Positions 39,216 to 51,575 of a stretch of 64,000 bases of DNA are shown here, piece after piece. The position numbers were made by a program, and so were the translations under genes. The notes beneath the pieces were generated by a model that was not told the DNA's origin, did no database searches, and worked only from the letters and a program-made list of their open reading frames with translations. Every line of letters begins with the position of its first letter. Position 1 is the stretch's first letter. The stretch comes from Ichthyophis bannanicus. Lineage: Eukaryota > Chordata > Amphibia > Gymnophiona > Ichthyophiidae. Where the stretch lies: NCBI GenBank assembly GCA_033557465.1, contig CM066035.1, positions 247,398,869-247,462,868 of the forward strand, written 5' to 3'.

Positions 39216-41039
39216 AAGAATAAATAAAACAATAAACAACAATAATACCACATAAAAATAAAAGTAAAAACAATATATAAAAGAATGTAATAAAAATGAT
39301 ATAAAACTAAAAGCCATTATGCCACATAAACCATATCTGAGAGAAACATACAATATCAAAGATAAGAAAGTTAATAATATATATAATATAAAAAAAGTTA
39401 ACCCACATGTAAAAAGTACACAGAAATCATACAGTAAATAATCGTATAAAATGCCAGGCAATACTTTTTCTTTGAAACGGTGGTGGATGCTTGGAATGCC
39501 TTCCTGATGGAAAAGGAGGGGGGGGGGGGGGGGAGATAGTGATGTACAGACAGGGGAGCCTCAGACAGTGATAGTAGTGATACACAAGTAGCAACAAAAT
39601 AGTGTCCTGCAATGAGAGGCCATTGGACTGCTGGTGCCAATGTGTGAACAGAGTTTGTGAGTGTGTGTCCTTATGGTGTTAAGGAGGTGCCCAGATGTGG
39701 TCAGTGAGTGCAGTCCAGAATCTGTATAGTGGCAAGGCAGCGGCCCATGCAAAACAAATAGCATGCATGTGATGATGTTCCAGTAATAGTGGCAGTAGCT
39801 GTACATGGCCCCTCTATCAGAAATGAGGTAAGATGCCCCCAATGTCACCCTGGATGCTTTGCGGGTGTGTGTGTTGTGGTGCATAGGGTGTCACCTGTAA
39901 TGTCTGTAATATGTGTTCCATTGATATGGAACCAGTGTAAAGCACCAGCTCCCGCTGTCAGTATGCTGACAAGCATGGTAGCAGCATGTAATGTGGAGTG
40001 CAGACACCTCCCCACCAGTACATTTGCAAGGTGGCTGCAGCTGTCTCTGCAGTCTCCTGGGGAGGGGGGCATGTGTGAAATAATGTGACTCACCACACCC
40101 TTCTTTTGAAAAATTGGCAATAGGTAGCACTGTGTTAATTTTGTGTGTAGGCATGCATGGAGTGATGGAAGTGGCTACCTGTGGAATCCCACCACTGCTG
40201 GTCCACAGGAGAAGTGTGGCAAGGTGTATGCCTGGCATTTGAAATTGGGTGATTTCACATGTACAGCAAGAATGGGTATGTGGCCCTGTTGGCAAAAAAT
40301 GTCATGAATGCAGAAACGTAATGTAAATAAAGTTACAACCATATTGTGTAAGAACAATGTGAGCTTATGGGCTTGAATGTAAAATAATGTTTTCAATGTA
40401 GAATGGACATGGCACACCTCAATATCTCTGTAACACAAAACTAATGTGGCATCCCTGTGGTGTCTGCATGTGTAACTGTGGGATCATGTGTCTGCATGTG
40501 TAACTGTGGGATCATGTGTTCAAGACTACCCTGTGGATGAACAATGCACATTGTATCAATTTTATGCACATCAGACCTATGATCTTCAGATTACAAGGTC
40601 CACATCATGTTCATCTTTGTTGCTCACACAGCTTTTAATCGTATGAACTGTGTGACATATGACTGCCTGGAAGAGCAGGCTGTTGACATTGTGTGCCTGA
40701 AGTGATTGTATTGGGAAGGGCAGCTTTGTAGCTCTGGCAGACAGGGAAATGTCTGCCAGCATAAATATGTTTGGGCCACAAAGAGCCATGTCACACTTAC
40801 AACCCACAAATCCTGTCCACCTGTGCCCTTGAGTCTGTCTGAGTGGTAGGATGACACTGTAATGGGTGATGCAGTGTACATTTATGTGAGCAACATGTCT
40901 TATAACTGTTTATACAATGGTGTGTGGTTAATGTCTTCCTGAAATTTGCTGTAATTGTGTTTACATGGGTACATTCAGACACACCCCCATGTGTAGTGCT
41001 TTCTTTGCTAGATGGTCTATTTGCCACATCAAATGCATT
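39216..41039. other. No recognised gene
   Basis: An A/T-rich stretch (39,220-39,450) and a G run (39,519-39,535) follow a short LINE-like phrase ('gtggtggatgcttggaatgc'). A 28-base tandem duplication lies at 40,461-40,516. Open frames here are short and show no domain. Confidence 0.5.
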
Positions 41040-41830
41040 AGACACACATGTGCTACAGTGCATCAATGATGTCTGCAGATGTGTCCAATAAAAACATGTC
41101 ACAATCAACTTGAAGAAGACAGAAGCTGATTCTGTTGTCAAGGAGCAAAGTGTCACAACACCAACACAACTCACCATCTGAAGAAGCTGGATAAGAGTGC
41201 AAACACAGATAAAATATCTTTGAGTCACTCTCCACCTAAGCCTATCAATCAAGGAACATATTGTAAAAAATGCCAGAACAATCCTCTGCAAAAACCGTAT
41301 GATACTGTGCCTCAGGCCACTCCTATACCCTCTGGTCTTCCAATCAGTTCTCCAAGCAAAGACCCTTGCCCAGCTTGACCAATGTAATGGAAGAGAGCAA
41401 GGACACCTGCTCTCCACTCTTAACCTGCTTTGGACATCTGTAAACGCTACAGGCACTATCATTGCAAAAGTTGAAGATGTATGACAACATAAGCCTGGTA
41501 CAGAAACATCTCCACACCCTCCTGTTGCAAGTTGCGATCCAGTATAAATCCTTAATAATGATATCGAAAACACTACCTCCAGAACAAACATTGCATCTTC
41601 TCACTCTACTACCACAACAGAACTTTGGAAGACCAACTACGCTCAACACTAACAATGTTCAGACCGTGCCACAAGCAAGGACAAAGTTCAATCTCAAAAC
41701 CTGAACCTTTGTATTTCATCTCCATGCTGTATTGCCATGGAAATCTCACACAACCAAAATCTGCAACAATCTGCATTCCTTAGCATTTGGAGGAAAATTA
41801 AGGGCACACTGATGCAAAGAACACCTTGGC
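41040..41830 (+). mobile_element. Worn L2-like LINE fragment
   Basis: Codon-level traces of the last part of an L2-type reverse transcriptase can be seen, with a stop every few dozen codons. The order and wording parallel the better copy at 43,120-44,698. The match is loose and the family is inferred. Confidence 0.45.
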
Positions 41831-42711
41831 ACCAAGACAGTACCACCCAATAAATACATGACCACGTTGAATACCAGATATGTTTGAGACTGATAGACAA
41901 ATGAGAATTGTAAAAAACAGTTTGGAAAGCATGACACATAACCAAGAAGGAATATAGATAAGGTGAGACCATGTTGAATATATGACCCCAGACTGTCACA
42001 TACATGTGTCTGGTGGCCCAGAGGTCGACCTACACATTCCATATCTATCCTATCACTCACCTCCAGGCCCCTTTCACAGTGATAGCCACACATCTGCAGC
42101 AAGGGAGAGAACAGGGAACATGTCTATGGGTAAATACGTTGAGGCACATCCAGGCACCTTCCGTGTACATACATGCACGCCTACACATCACCATCCCCCA
42201 ATGTGTAAAATGGTGTAGAGGTATACATCTCTGGTGTAGTCCTCTACACAGCATGTGGGACAAATTTATGGATATGGCACATATGCTGTGTAGCTGTGTG
42301 TCTGCTGTATTGTGCAGTACATCTAATATTTGCACAGCTCCAACAACAAAGGGAGAGGAATGTGTGGCTGTCGGGAAGGGGGTTTGGATTCCAACATGAT
42401 GACAAGGCCAGCAACAATCTGCCTCATACCTACAGGAGCACAGCCAAAGGTCACAACAGGTCCACTCTTGGCAATTCTCTCCTGTGTATCGCAATCCCAG
42501 ACACATGCCATCATGGTGTAACAGCTGAAGGGGACAAGGGAGGTGCGGCATGTTGGCAAGAGTAAGTGTGATTGGTCATAGGTGATATGTTTTGTGTGAT
42601 TTGTTGTTGTGTGCAAACATGTGTCTGGGTATCATAATACACAGGGAGATTTGGCATACATGTAGTGGGCTGCAGACCTCTACATCTATTGTGTCACAAC
42701 ATAGGGTTGTT
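41831..42711. other. No recognised gene
   Basis: Mixed-composition DNA with several frames of 80-160 codons on both strands that show no motif. It could be worn transposon DNA. Confidence 0.4.
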
Positions 42712-42915
42712 GTTGTTAAGTGCCGTCGAGTCGGTGTCGACTCATGGCGACCCTCTGGATAGTTATCCTAAATTGTGTTCTGTCTTCAGTCAGGCGGCTC
42801 ATTGTTGACAGACTGGTACCCGTAGCTGCTGTTACTGTATCGATCCATCTCCTTGCTAGCCTTCCTCTTTTGCGTTGATACCTCACCAACTGGGAGAAAA
42901 TCGTACATGTGACAC
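42712..42915 (-). mobile_element. RTE-like LINE 3' end
   Basis: The minus strand encodes 'RKRGRLARRWIDTVTAATG' and 'LTEDRTQFR', the end typical of RTE-type reverse transcriptases (RGRP-KRWID then DR-WR). It is followed by 'gactcatggcgaccct' read in plus orientation and a 'gttgttgttgtt' tail. It is a short, 5'-truncated copy. Confidence 0.65.
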
Positions 42916-43119
42916 TCAATGCAAATGGACAGCCCCCATCTCATTGCTGGACTGCTGTATGCATCTTAGTTTTAAGATGTTTAGCTATTTAAGTTGTTTA
43001 CATAAAGTTGCTAGGGATACTTATACTGATACAGCTATACCAATTGCCTTTAAGGGACTTTGTTCACTCATTGGCAACATACAACACACACTGCTAGACA
43101 ATAATTCCACCAATATGGA
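42916..43119. other. No recognised feature
   Basis: About 200 A/T-rich bases between two LINE fragments, without motifs. Confidence 0.4.
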
Positions 43120-44698
43120 TAACCTTTGACTCCATCTCTGACAAGAACATAGAACACATCATCAGCAACCTCAACACCACTACTTCACTGCTTAATCTAA
43201 GCCCTGTCAGCTAGATCAAGATAGCTGGATCTGAGCTGTCTCCAGTTATCTGCAAGAAGGCACAAATCTCACTCAGAGTTCCTATCTCAAGAACTAAAAC
43301 TGGCTTCAGTCCGACCTATTCTAAAAAATCCCACAGCTGACAAAGGAGATCCTGCCTCTTACAGGCCTATATGAAGCCTCCCCTTCATCTCTAAAATATT
43401 CAAACAAATAGTACTACAGCAACTTCAGAATCATATCAACAAGCACGCTCCACTAGATCAACACCAACACGGATTTAGACCACACCATGGAGTAGAAACA
43501 TTCCTGACTTCACTGCTAGATACAAAAGTAAGAAGCCTAGAGAAGCCGAACCGTGCGTACATCCTAATTTTCCTAGATAAATCTACGGCATTTGACTCCA
43601 TTCCACACAAACTCTTACTTGCAAGACTACAAGCCATTGGAGTCGGTAGCACCCCACTCAAATAGATTCAATCATACTTGTCAAACTGCCACCAACAAGT
43701 ATGCATAGAACCAAACAAATCTGTGCCATACAGACAACACAAAGGAATTCCACAAGGCTCTGCATTATTTTCACTACTCTTTATAATCATGCAGCCCATA
43801 TGTAATATAGTCGACAAACATGATATTCATTATAGAATCTATGCTGACAACATAATAATGTTTACACCTTATGATACTCTTACTGCAAACCTAAGCAAAA
43901 TAACACTCTGCTTCCAAGAGATATCGCAATGACTGCATGTACATGGGCTGCAGATCAACTACAAAAAAACCCAGATGTGCTCCATATCTTCAGAAACATT
44001 CTCCCCTCCCCCCCAAAACTCTCAGAATCCACAACATTGAACTAGATGGACCATACTTGTCTTTATCTGCCATCATATACTATGTTACTATGACCACCAG
44101 CTTGACTTCTCCTCTCACATCACAAGAACCACAAGAGCTATATATCACAAAATAAGAATCATCCTCAACCTCCAACCTCTACTAGCTGTGTCCAACTTAT
44201 ACTCAGTACTTCAGGCCCTCATCGTCCCCCTCCTGGATTTCAGTAACAGCATATACCAGGGATTCCTTAAACTTGCACTTCATCAGCTACAGATGGCCCA
44301 ACACACTGCAGCACGCACCATAGTAAAAGCAAAAAAGAACAACCACATTACCCCAATTTTAAAAGATCTACACTGGCTACCGATATATAGTCAAATTAAA
44401 TATAGATCAATAATGAATATATTCAAAACCCTACATGACCAATCATCACCTTACCTAAGATCCCTCATCCGAACACCAACAACCACCAGAAAAAGGCACA
44501 GATGTAACCAGAACTTACTGGACTTGCCAGCAGAAATAACATGGGTAAGCCAAAATACTCTCAACAGAGCCTTCTCCACTTATGCACTAATCTATGGAAA
44601 GCACTCCCCAACTACCTCAGAGAAACACATGACCCAACAAAATTCTGCTAAGGACTCATTCCTATTCAAAGAACATTTCAAAGACTAAGTGTTGAGAG
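43120..44698 (+). pseudogene. L2-like LINE reverse transcriptase (broken)
   Basis: Recognisable blocks: 'LDQHQHGFRPHHGVETFL', 'IFLDKSTAFDSIPHKLL', 'GIPQGSALFSLLFII' and 'YRIYADNIIMF', where the catalytic YADD reads YADN. The C-terminal part is the best preserved: 'QHTAARTIVKAKKNNHITPI' and 'LKDLHWLPIYSQIKYRS'. That wording (HITPIL-LHWLPI) is typical of L2. Stops and shifts separate the blocks. Endonuclease is not present. Confidence 0.75.
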
Positions 44699-44882
44699 GG
44701 CTGGCTGGGCAATGCACGGGATGTCTCCCTCATTGGAATCGGGGGCATGTCGGGCTAAGTGCTCTGATTCCACAACTACGGGAAAGTATAGCTCCTGTGG
44801 TTGTGGAAATCGGGTACAAATTGGCCCCGTACATATTTTGGGCATCCGGACAGACTGAACATGCCCATTTCAGAATTGGCCT
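44699..44882. mobile_element. Small hairpin MITE in the L2 3' region
   Basis: Three hairpins follow one another: 44,735-44,747 with 44,760-44,771; 44,770-44,783 with 44,793-44,806; and 44,839-44,845 with 44,861-44,867. The right end, reversed, reads GGCCAATTCTG, close to the GGCCCGATTCTG end of the MITE at 193-719. The exact left edge is not clear. Confidence 0.5.
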
Positions 44883-44950
44883 TCACATGTTTTGTTCCCT
44901 GTAAACTGCTTCCATTTCCAGATAAGGCGGTATAAACAAACAGAAAAATT
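44883..44950 (+). mobile_element. L2-like LINE 3' tail
   Basis: 'gtaaactgcttcc' with 'aggcggtataaacaaa' is the usual tail wording of L2-type LINEs and their SINEs. It closes the copy that starts at 43,120. Confidence 0.55.
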
Positions 44951-45049
44951 AATTAATTGATTAACTTCAGGTCCTTAATCTATTCCTGGTGATGATAACC
45001 AGCTGAATCTGAAAGTGACTTTCCCCCTTTAATAGGTTTATGAGCCTAT

Positions 45050-45752
45050 AAAGCTAAGATTATGCCTGGGATGGATGAGAGATGTAGGGAAATTTGGCAA
45101 AATTGTTCTGCTTGATTTGCATGATTGGCATGAATACCTTACGATACCCTAGCCTATTCCTGACCAGCTTTAGTGTTATACCTGGATGAAGGCACATGGT
45201 AAAAAGACATGTGGGCTAAGAAAGGCAAGAACTGAGTACACTAAAACAGCATAAATAAAAGCAGGATGAAGCTACACTCTGTGCAGAAATGTGCAGAGAA
45301 TGGCGTCTTGCAAAACAGAACGGTTTGTGCAAGCCAGCATGAACAAGCTGAATAACAGGTACTCAGAAGCCCTGAAGAATTACCAACTGTGCTGTAGGCT
45401 ACAGATAAGCAACTGGCAGAGTGTGGTAAGCTAACGAAGCAGGAAAAACTAGAACCTGCTAATCTGGTTTGGCACGGGAATTGGGTAAGACAAGTGAAAA
45501 GAATATGAGAGCGAGAGGGGTATAAAAGTGTGCAGCAACTTGGTTCGTGGGCAGCCTCCCCTTTCTCACTAACAAGAGAGGTTGGGGACACTGTCCAACA
45601 CTTGAACGAGGGAGACACAGTGTGCAAATGAATCTTGTATCCTATTGACTGAATAAAGGGAAAGCTTGCTTCATTTCTGAATGTGTATGAAGTTCATTTT
45701 CCTAATAGTGTGGGGTTGAATGTGCAGCTGGACTGGGACTTTGAACCCCACA
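45050..45752 (+). repeat. Probable solo retroviral LTR
   Basis: A TATA box (TATAAAAG at 45,521) lies about 130 bases before a polyadenylation signal (GAATAAAGG at 45,651). The sequence ends ACCCCACA at 45,752, the CA end of an LTR. No retroviral genes are next to it. The left edge is uncertain; I found no clear target duplication. Confidence 0.5.
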
Positions 45753-45811
45753 GAGGGAACTAACACTTAATAAAGTCTGGCTTGCTACACAGATCCCAGA
45801 CCAGGTTACTA

Positions 45812-46183
45812 AGGTAATCTGTTAACAATTTCCTGGGTGATTCACACAGCCCTTGGTTTGATAGAGGGAGCCTTTCAAATTGCCCTTTTGTCTTTTCACT
45901 TGGCTTTAAAACAAATTCCCAGATCTCTTGCCTCCTTAGTGGAAGGCCTCTTTGTAAAGGTATCTAGAAACAATTTATTTATTTCAACTCAAAGAATATT
46001 TTACCCTATTCTTCCTTCTATACTAAGCTATACTCTGATTTCATTTAAATTAAAAACTCTCTGCTGATACTAGGCCTTGACTGAGTTTTAAATTTAACTA
46101 ACAGCTCTCTGCTGGTTTTAAAAGTAAACTATAAGATCTCTGCTGAGGCTTAACTTTCAACTAAAAATTCTCTGCTGGTTTTA
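45812..46183 (+). repeat. 690-bp tandem unit 1, first part
   Basis: It begins 'taatctgttaacaatttcct' and passes into short internal repeats of 'ctctctgctggttttaaa'. The same order recurs from 48,109. An ORF1-only retroposon splits the unit here. Confidence 0.75.
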
Positions 46184-47804
46184 TTTTTTTTAAATTGTTT
46201 ATTTATGGAAATTTTGCATTTATACAGTAAACATTACAGTATAAGGCAATACAGAAAAGAAAAAAGGAAAATGGCAGTACAAAAATTAATATACAACAGC
46301 CCACGTCCCGGGGAGAACATTCATTGATATAAAAACATAAAAATGAAAAATAAACAAAGCCAGGATATTAAACCAGAAGGTAAATCCCTGGCCAACTAAA
46401 CTGTCTGATGAGTCATTTCCCTTACCACAGCAGTGAAACTAAATATCAAATGAAAAAGGAAAAGTTAAAGCATCTTTTCCCTTTGAAGGATCCACTCTTC
46501 TAAATCTGAGGATGTTAGAAATACATACTTATCATATCCCAAAGTAACACAGCATTTACACGGATATCTTAAAAAGAAAGTTGCCCCAAGAGCAAGAACT
46601 CTAGCTTTAAGCGATAGAAAAGCTTTTCTACGTAATTGAATAGTGCGTGATGCATCCGGAAAGATTGAAACACAATCCCCACAGAATTTTATTTCTTTCT
46701 TTCTAAAATATGCTTTAAAGATAGTAATCTTATCCTCCTCGGAGGCCAAGGTTACTAATAAAGTTGCCCGAGAAGAGATATCGTCCTGCGTGTCCTCTAG
46801 AAAAGCAGTTAAATTAAATTTATCAGGAACCAAAAGGGCATCTCCCTCCTCGTCCACCTTGGCAGATAAGTTTTTAATAGAAAGGTAATAACATTTAATG
46901 ACAGAAATAGAATCAGCCAGTGGTAGGAGGAGGATGTCCTTAAGGTACTTCCGGAAAAGAATCATAGGGGACAACAGAACAAATGGGAAAATTAAGTATT
47001 CTTAAATTTTTAGAACATAATACATTTTCCAGATTATCAAGTTTCTGGTGCAATATACCACTATCCTTCAAATGAGCAAATTGAAATTCTACACAAGATT
47101 TTACTTGAGTATCCATGTTGGAAACCATGGAACTCAAGGCACCAACTTGTGAATCTAGAGATTGAAATTTTACGACTGTGTCCTCAGTAAACTGGCATAA
47201 CAAGGGAACAGTATCAATAAGAACTTGTTTGGTACGAGATACAACTTTCCACACATCCAACAGAGAAATCGTGGAAGCCTGAGGGTCTTTAACAGGGACA
47301 AAGGGCTCCTTCCAAGATACCACTCTAGGGAGCACATTATCCCTTTGAGAACTCAGATTGCTCTGAGGCTCAATAGACACTTCCAAAAATCCTGGGGGAA
47401 GTGGAGGAGTTCACTCCACTGAGCTCAAACTCGCTCCATCGGACATAGGCAAGGGAGGCACAATACCTGGATCCTTCGACCGTGGGGTAGAAATCACATG
47501 TTTGTCCAGAGCTCCCGCCTGAGATACTTCTAGCGAGGCCTTCTTCTTCCATTTTCCACCAGGCATCACTACTCTCCGAACAAACCAGCTCCTGCCATGC
47601 TCCTAAGGGGCTCACAAGGGGCGTATCATGCCCCTTTAGACACGTCCCTTAGGACACGCCCCAACAGAGCGGCGACAGCAGAGCGCCGTAGTAACACAGT
47701 AAGACATTTATCCGGGCCAGAGGATGACATCAGCTCGGCTGCCCCACACTCGCCGGAGGATCTCATCACCGCGGAAATCAGACAGCAGGAAACAGACGCT
47801 CCCC
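46184..47804 (-). mobile_element. ORF1-only L1-like retroposon (HAL1-like), full length
   Basis: A 15-bp target duplication, TCTCTGCTGGTTTTA, flanks it (46,169-46,183 and 47,805-47,819). The minus-strand 3' end is A-rich ('caatttaaaaaaaataaaa' in that orientation). The 1.6 kb holds a G/C-rich 5' region, one ORF1 and a short 3' region, and no room for ORF2. This is the layout of a half-L1 element that depends on an L1 partner. Confidence 0.75.
46465..47566 (-). pseudogene. L1-like ORF1 protein
   Basis: The ATG at 47,566 opens 'MPGGKWKKKASLEVSQAG'. A TGA at 47,411-47,413 and a frameshift near 46,960 break it. A coiled coil ('VVKFQSLDSQVGALSSMV') is followed by the RRM-like core with 'LDNLENVLCSKNLRILNFP' and a C-terminal domain around 'YFRKKEIKFCGDCVSIFPD'. 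This is the domain order of L1 ORF1 RNA-binding proteins. About 366 codons in all. Confidence 0.75.
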
Positions 47805-47819
47805 TCTCTGCTGGTTTTA

Positions 47820-48108
47820 AAAGGAAATTAAAAGTTTAACCTAAAAGCTCTCTGCTGGGTTTTAAATTTAACAAAAAGCTATTTGCTGATAGGCCCTGAC
47901 TGAGTTAACAAATACAAAGGATTCTAAAATTCACAGATTTATCAGTTGTAACCAAAAGAATTCCCATTTCTCTAAGATTTAGAGAATTTCCCAGAAGTAA
48001 GTACTTACAAGTGCAGATTTCCTTCCAGCAGAGGCAGTCCCTTTTGGTAGTCCTTCAAGACTGAGAATCACAGAACTCTGGTTGAACTATTTATGCCTCT
48101 TCTTCTAA
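47820..48108 (+). repeat. 690-bp tandem unit 1, second part
   Basis: 'aacaaaaagctatttgctga' to 'tatttatgcctcttcttcta'. The counterpart in unit 2 is at 51,375-51,575. Confidence 0.75.
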
Positions 48109-48506
48109 AGTAATCTGTTAACAATTTCCTGGGTGATTCACTTAGCCCTTGGTTTGATAGAGGGAGCCTTTCAAATTGCCCCTTTGACCTTTTACTTAGC
48201 TTTAATATCTATTTAAAACAAATTCCCAGATCTCGTGCCTCCTAAGTGGAAGGTCTCTTTGTATTTAGAAACAATTTTTTTTTTTTTACCTCAAAGAATA
48301 TTTTATTCTATTCTTCCTTCTGTGCTAAGCTATACTCTGATTTGATTTAAATTAAAAGCTCTCTGCTGATACTAGGCCATGACTGAGCTTTAAATTAAAA
48401 CTAAGAGTTCTCTACTGGTTTTAAATTTAAACTAAAAGCTCTCTTTGCTGGTTTTAAAAATAAACTAAAAGCTTAACCTAAAAGCTCTCTGCTGGGTTTA
48501 AATTTA
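48109..48506 (+). repeat. 690-bp tandem unit 2, first part
   Basis: It repeats 45,812-46,183 in the same orientation with many small differences. It is split by CR1 after 'gggtttaaattta'. Confidence 0.75.
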
Positions 48507-51374
48507 CATAGAAACATAGAAACATGATGACAGAAAAAGACCACATGGCCTTCCATAACAACAACTACAACAGTCCACTTTTTACCTTTAGAGATCCTCT
48601 GTGTTGGTCCCATGCTTTTTTGAATTCAGTTACTGTCCTCATCTCTACCACCTCCACTGGGAGACTATTCAATGGATCCACTACTCTTTCTGTAAAGAAA
48701 TATTTCCGCATATCACTCCTGAATCTATCTCCCTTCACCCTCATCCCATGTCACCTCGTAGCAGAACTTGCTTTCAATTGAAAGAGGCTCTCGCCCTGAA
48801 CATTTATGCCACGGAGGTATTTAAACATCTCAATCATATCACCTCTATCCCGCCTTTCCTCTAAGGTGTACATATTAAGATCCTTAAGTCTGTCCTCATA
48901 TGGTTTATAATGAAGCCCACTAATCATTTTGGTAGCCACCCTCTGCACCGACTCCATCCTGTTCACATCCTTTTGAAGGTGCGGTCTCCAGAATTGCACA
49001 CCATACTCCAAATGAGGTCGCACCAAAGACTTATACAGAGGCATTATCACCTCCTTTTTTCTGCTAGCCATTCCTCTGCGTATGCACCCAAGCATCCTTC
49101 TAGCTTTTGCCGTCGCCTTTTCTACCTGTTTAGCTACTTTAAGATCATCAGACACAACTACGCCTAGGTCCCGCTCTTCTTTAGTGGACAAAAGTACTTC
49201 ACCTCCTATACTGTATTGCTCCCTTGGATTGCTGCAGCCGAAATGCATGACCTTACATTTTTTAACATTAAATCCCAGCTGCCAAATTCTAGACCATTCT
49301 TCAAGCTTAGCTAGATCCCTCCTCATGTTATCTACACCTTCCTGGGTGTCTACTCTATTGAAGATTTTGGTATCATCTGCAAAGAGGCAAACCTTACCCG
49401 ACAGCCCTTCCGCTATATCACTAACAAAGATGTTAAAAAGAATCGGACCACAGACAGATCCCTGGGGCACACCACTGGAAGCATCCTTCTCCTCAGAGTG
49501 AGCTCCATTTACTTGTACTCTTTGTCACCTCCCACCCAACCAATTTCTAACCCAAGCAGTAACTTTAGGGTCCATCCCTAGGGTGCTCAGTTTGTTTATA
49601 AGTCGCCTGCGAGGAACAGTGTCAAAGGCTTTACTGAAATCTAAATACACCACATCTAGAGCTCTCGCTCGGTCCAACTCCCTGGTCACCCAGTCAAAGA
49701 AATCAATCAGATTTGTCTGACAAGACCTGCCTCTGGTGAATCCATGCTGCCTCAGATCCTGTAATCCGCTGGACTCCAGAAACCTAACTATTTTCTCTTT
49801 CAGCAGCGTTTCCAATAATTTACTCACCACCGAAGTTAAACTAACCGGCCTGTAGTTTTCAACCACATCCTTACTTCCGCTTTTGTGTAAAGGCACCACA
49901 TGAGCCTCTCTCCAGTCCTTTGGCAGCACTCCCGACTCCAACGAGGCATTGAAAAGGTCAGTCAGTGGAGTTGCTAGAACATCCCCAAGTTCCCTCAGTA
50001 TTCTAGAGTGTATCCCATCCGGTCCCATCGCTTTGTCTACTTTAAGTTGAGCTAGTTTCTCATGAACACAGTCTTCTGAAAATTGTTCAAGATGTCCCTC
50101 GCTTCTGTTCTTATTTGTGGGTGTTTTCTGAGGTCCTGCTCCTGGTTCTTCATCTGTGAACACAGAACAAAAATATTTGTTAAGCAATTGCGCTTTATCC
50201 TTATCAGCTTCTACATATTCCCCCCTACTCCATTGAGTTTGACAATACCACTTTTGCCCTTCCTCTTCTCACTAATATATCTGAAAAATGTCTTATCCCC
50301 CCATTTTATTGCATTGGCTATTTCCTCCTCCTTTTGAATTTTTGCCTTCTTGACTACTTTGCTAGCTTCTCTTTTGCCAAATACAGATGCCTGTCTTACT
50401 CTCTCTGTGATCTCTTGTATTTCATGAAGGCCTCCCTCTTTTCTTCCTTTTTCAGCTACTTCCTTCGAAAACCATAGCAGTCTCCTTTTCCTTTTGCCTT
50501 TATTTACCATTTTAACAAAAAGTTTGGTTGCCCTTAAAATATCCCCTTTCAGTTTTGCCCACTGTTTTTCTACATCCCCCAGCTGTTCCCATCCCACTAA
50601 CGACTCCCTGAGGTATTGGCCCATCTTCGCAAAGTTAGTCTTCCTAAAGTCTAAGATCCTCACCTTGGAATGGATTCTAACAGCCCTAGTCCTAATACTG
50701 AACCACACCATCTGGTGATCACTGGATGCAAAATGATCTCCCACTACAACATCAGAAACACTTTCACCATTGGTAAGCACCAAGTCCAGTATGGCCCCTT
50801 CACGTGTGGGGTCTGTTACCAATTGCCTGAATAGTTCTCCCTTTAGAGAATCCAGGATCTCCTTACTTCTAGATGATACTGCAGCAGGAATGTGCCAATC
50901 AACATCTGGCATATTGAATTCTCCTATCAGTAGCACTTCCCCTTTCCCAGCAATGCTGCTGCGTATGTCTTCAATTAACTCTCTGTCCACCTCTTCCTCT
51001 TGTGAGGGAGGTCTGTATATCACACCAATGCAAATAGATTTCTCTTTCCCTCTTTCTAGTTTAACCCACAATGCCTCCTCTCTCCCTTTTAAGCTCTGTA
51101 ATTCCAAAGCTTTAATAGTAGTTTTTACATATAGTGCCACTCCTCCTCCCCTTCTTCCTACCCTGTCCTTTCTGAATAAAGTATAGCCAGGTATAGTTAC
51201 ATCCCAGTCATGGTTTTCTGTGAACCATGTTTCTGTAACTGCCACTAAATCCAAGTCAGCCACTCCCACCAAAGCTTCAACTTCAGGGATCTTATTTCCC
51301 ATGCTACGGGCATTAATACACACTGCTTTCCATATGTTACCCCTGTTACCCATTTCCATAAAGGTATTTAATGT
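48507..51374 (-). mobile_element. CR1-like LINE with endonuclease and RT
   Basis: It lies on the minus strand and ends at 48,507 in the repeat 'catgtttctatgtttctatg', a CR1-style 8-base tail. The 5' end falls inside ORF2, just before the endonuclease. It is a different CR1 subfamily from the copies at 1, 28,591 and 55,684. It sits in the second 690-bp unit; A/T-rich 'tttaaattta'-like sequence at both edges may be the target duplication. Confidence 0.85.
48565..51374 (-). pseudogene. CR1-like ORF2: APE endonuclease and reverse transcriptase
   Basis: The endonuclease starts at 'AVCINARSMGNKIPEV' and shows 'VTETWFTENHDW', 'GVIYRPPSQEE', 'LIGEFNMPDVDW' (the usual GDFN reads GEFN) and 'SDHQMVWF'. 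RT has 'GPDGIHSRILRELGD', 'NYRPVSLTSVVSKLLE', 'VYLDFSKAFDTVP', 'GVPQGSV'-type and 'LFADDTKIF'. A frameshift near 50,215, a TGA at 49,525-49,527 and a TGA at 48,751-48,753 break it. The last codons end at 48,565. It is otherwise well preserved. Confidence 0.85.
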
Positions 51375-51575
51375 ATTTAACAAAAGCTATCTGCTGATAC
51401 TAAGCTCTGACTGAGTTAACAAATATACTGGATTCTAAAATATACAGATTGATCAGTTTTAACCCAAAGAATTCCCTTTTCCAAAAGATTTTGAGAATTC
51501 CCCAGAAGTAAATACTTATGTGCAGATTTCTTTCAGCAGTGGCAGTCCCTTTTGGTAGTCCTTCAAGACCCTCTT
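51375..51575 (+). repeat. 690-bp tandem unit 2, second part
   Basis: It repeats 47,820-48,040 and ends at 'gtagtccttcaagaccc', where L1-like ORF1 sequence begins. Confidence 0.7.

Noticed and set aside
40797..41591. A 264-codon minus-strand frame
   Set aside because: It is Cys/Ser/Leu-rich with no motif and partly opposite an L2-like fragment; probably chance.
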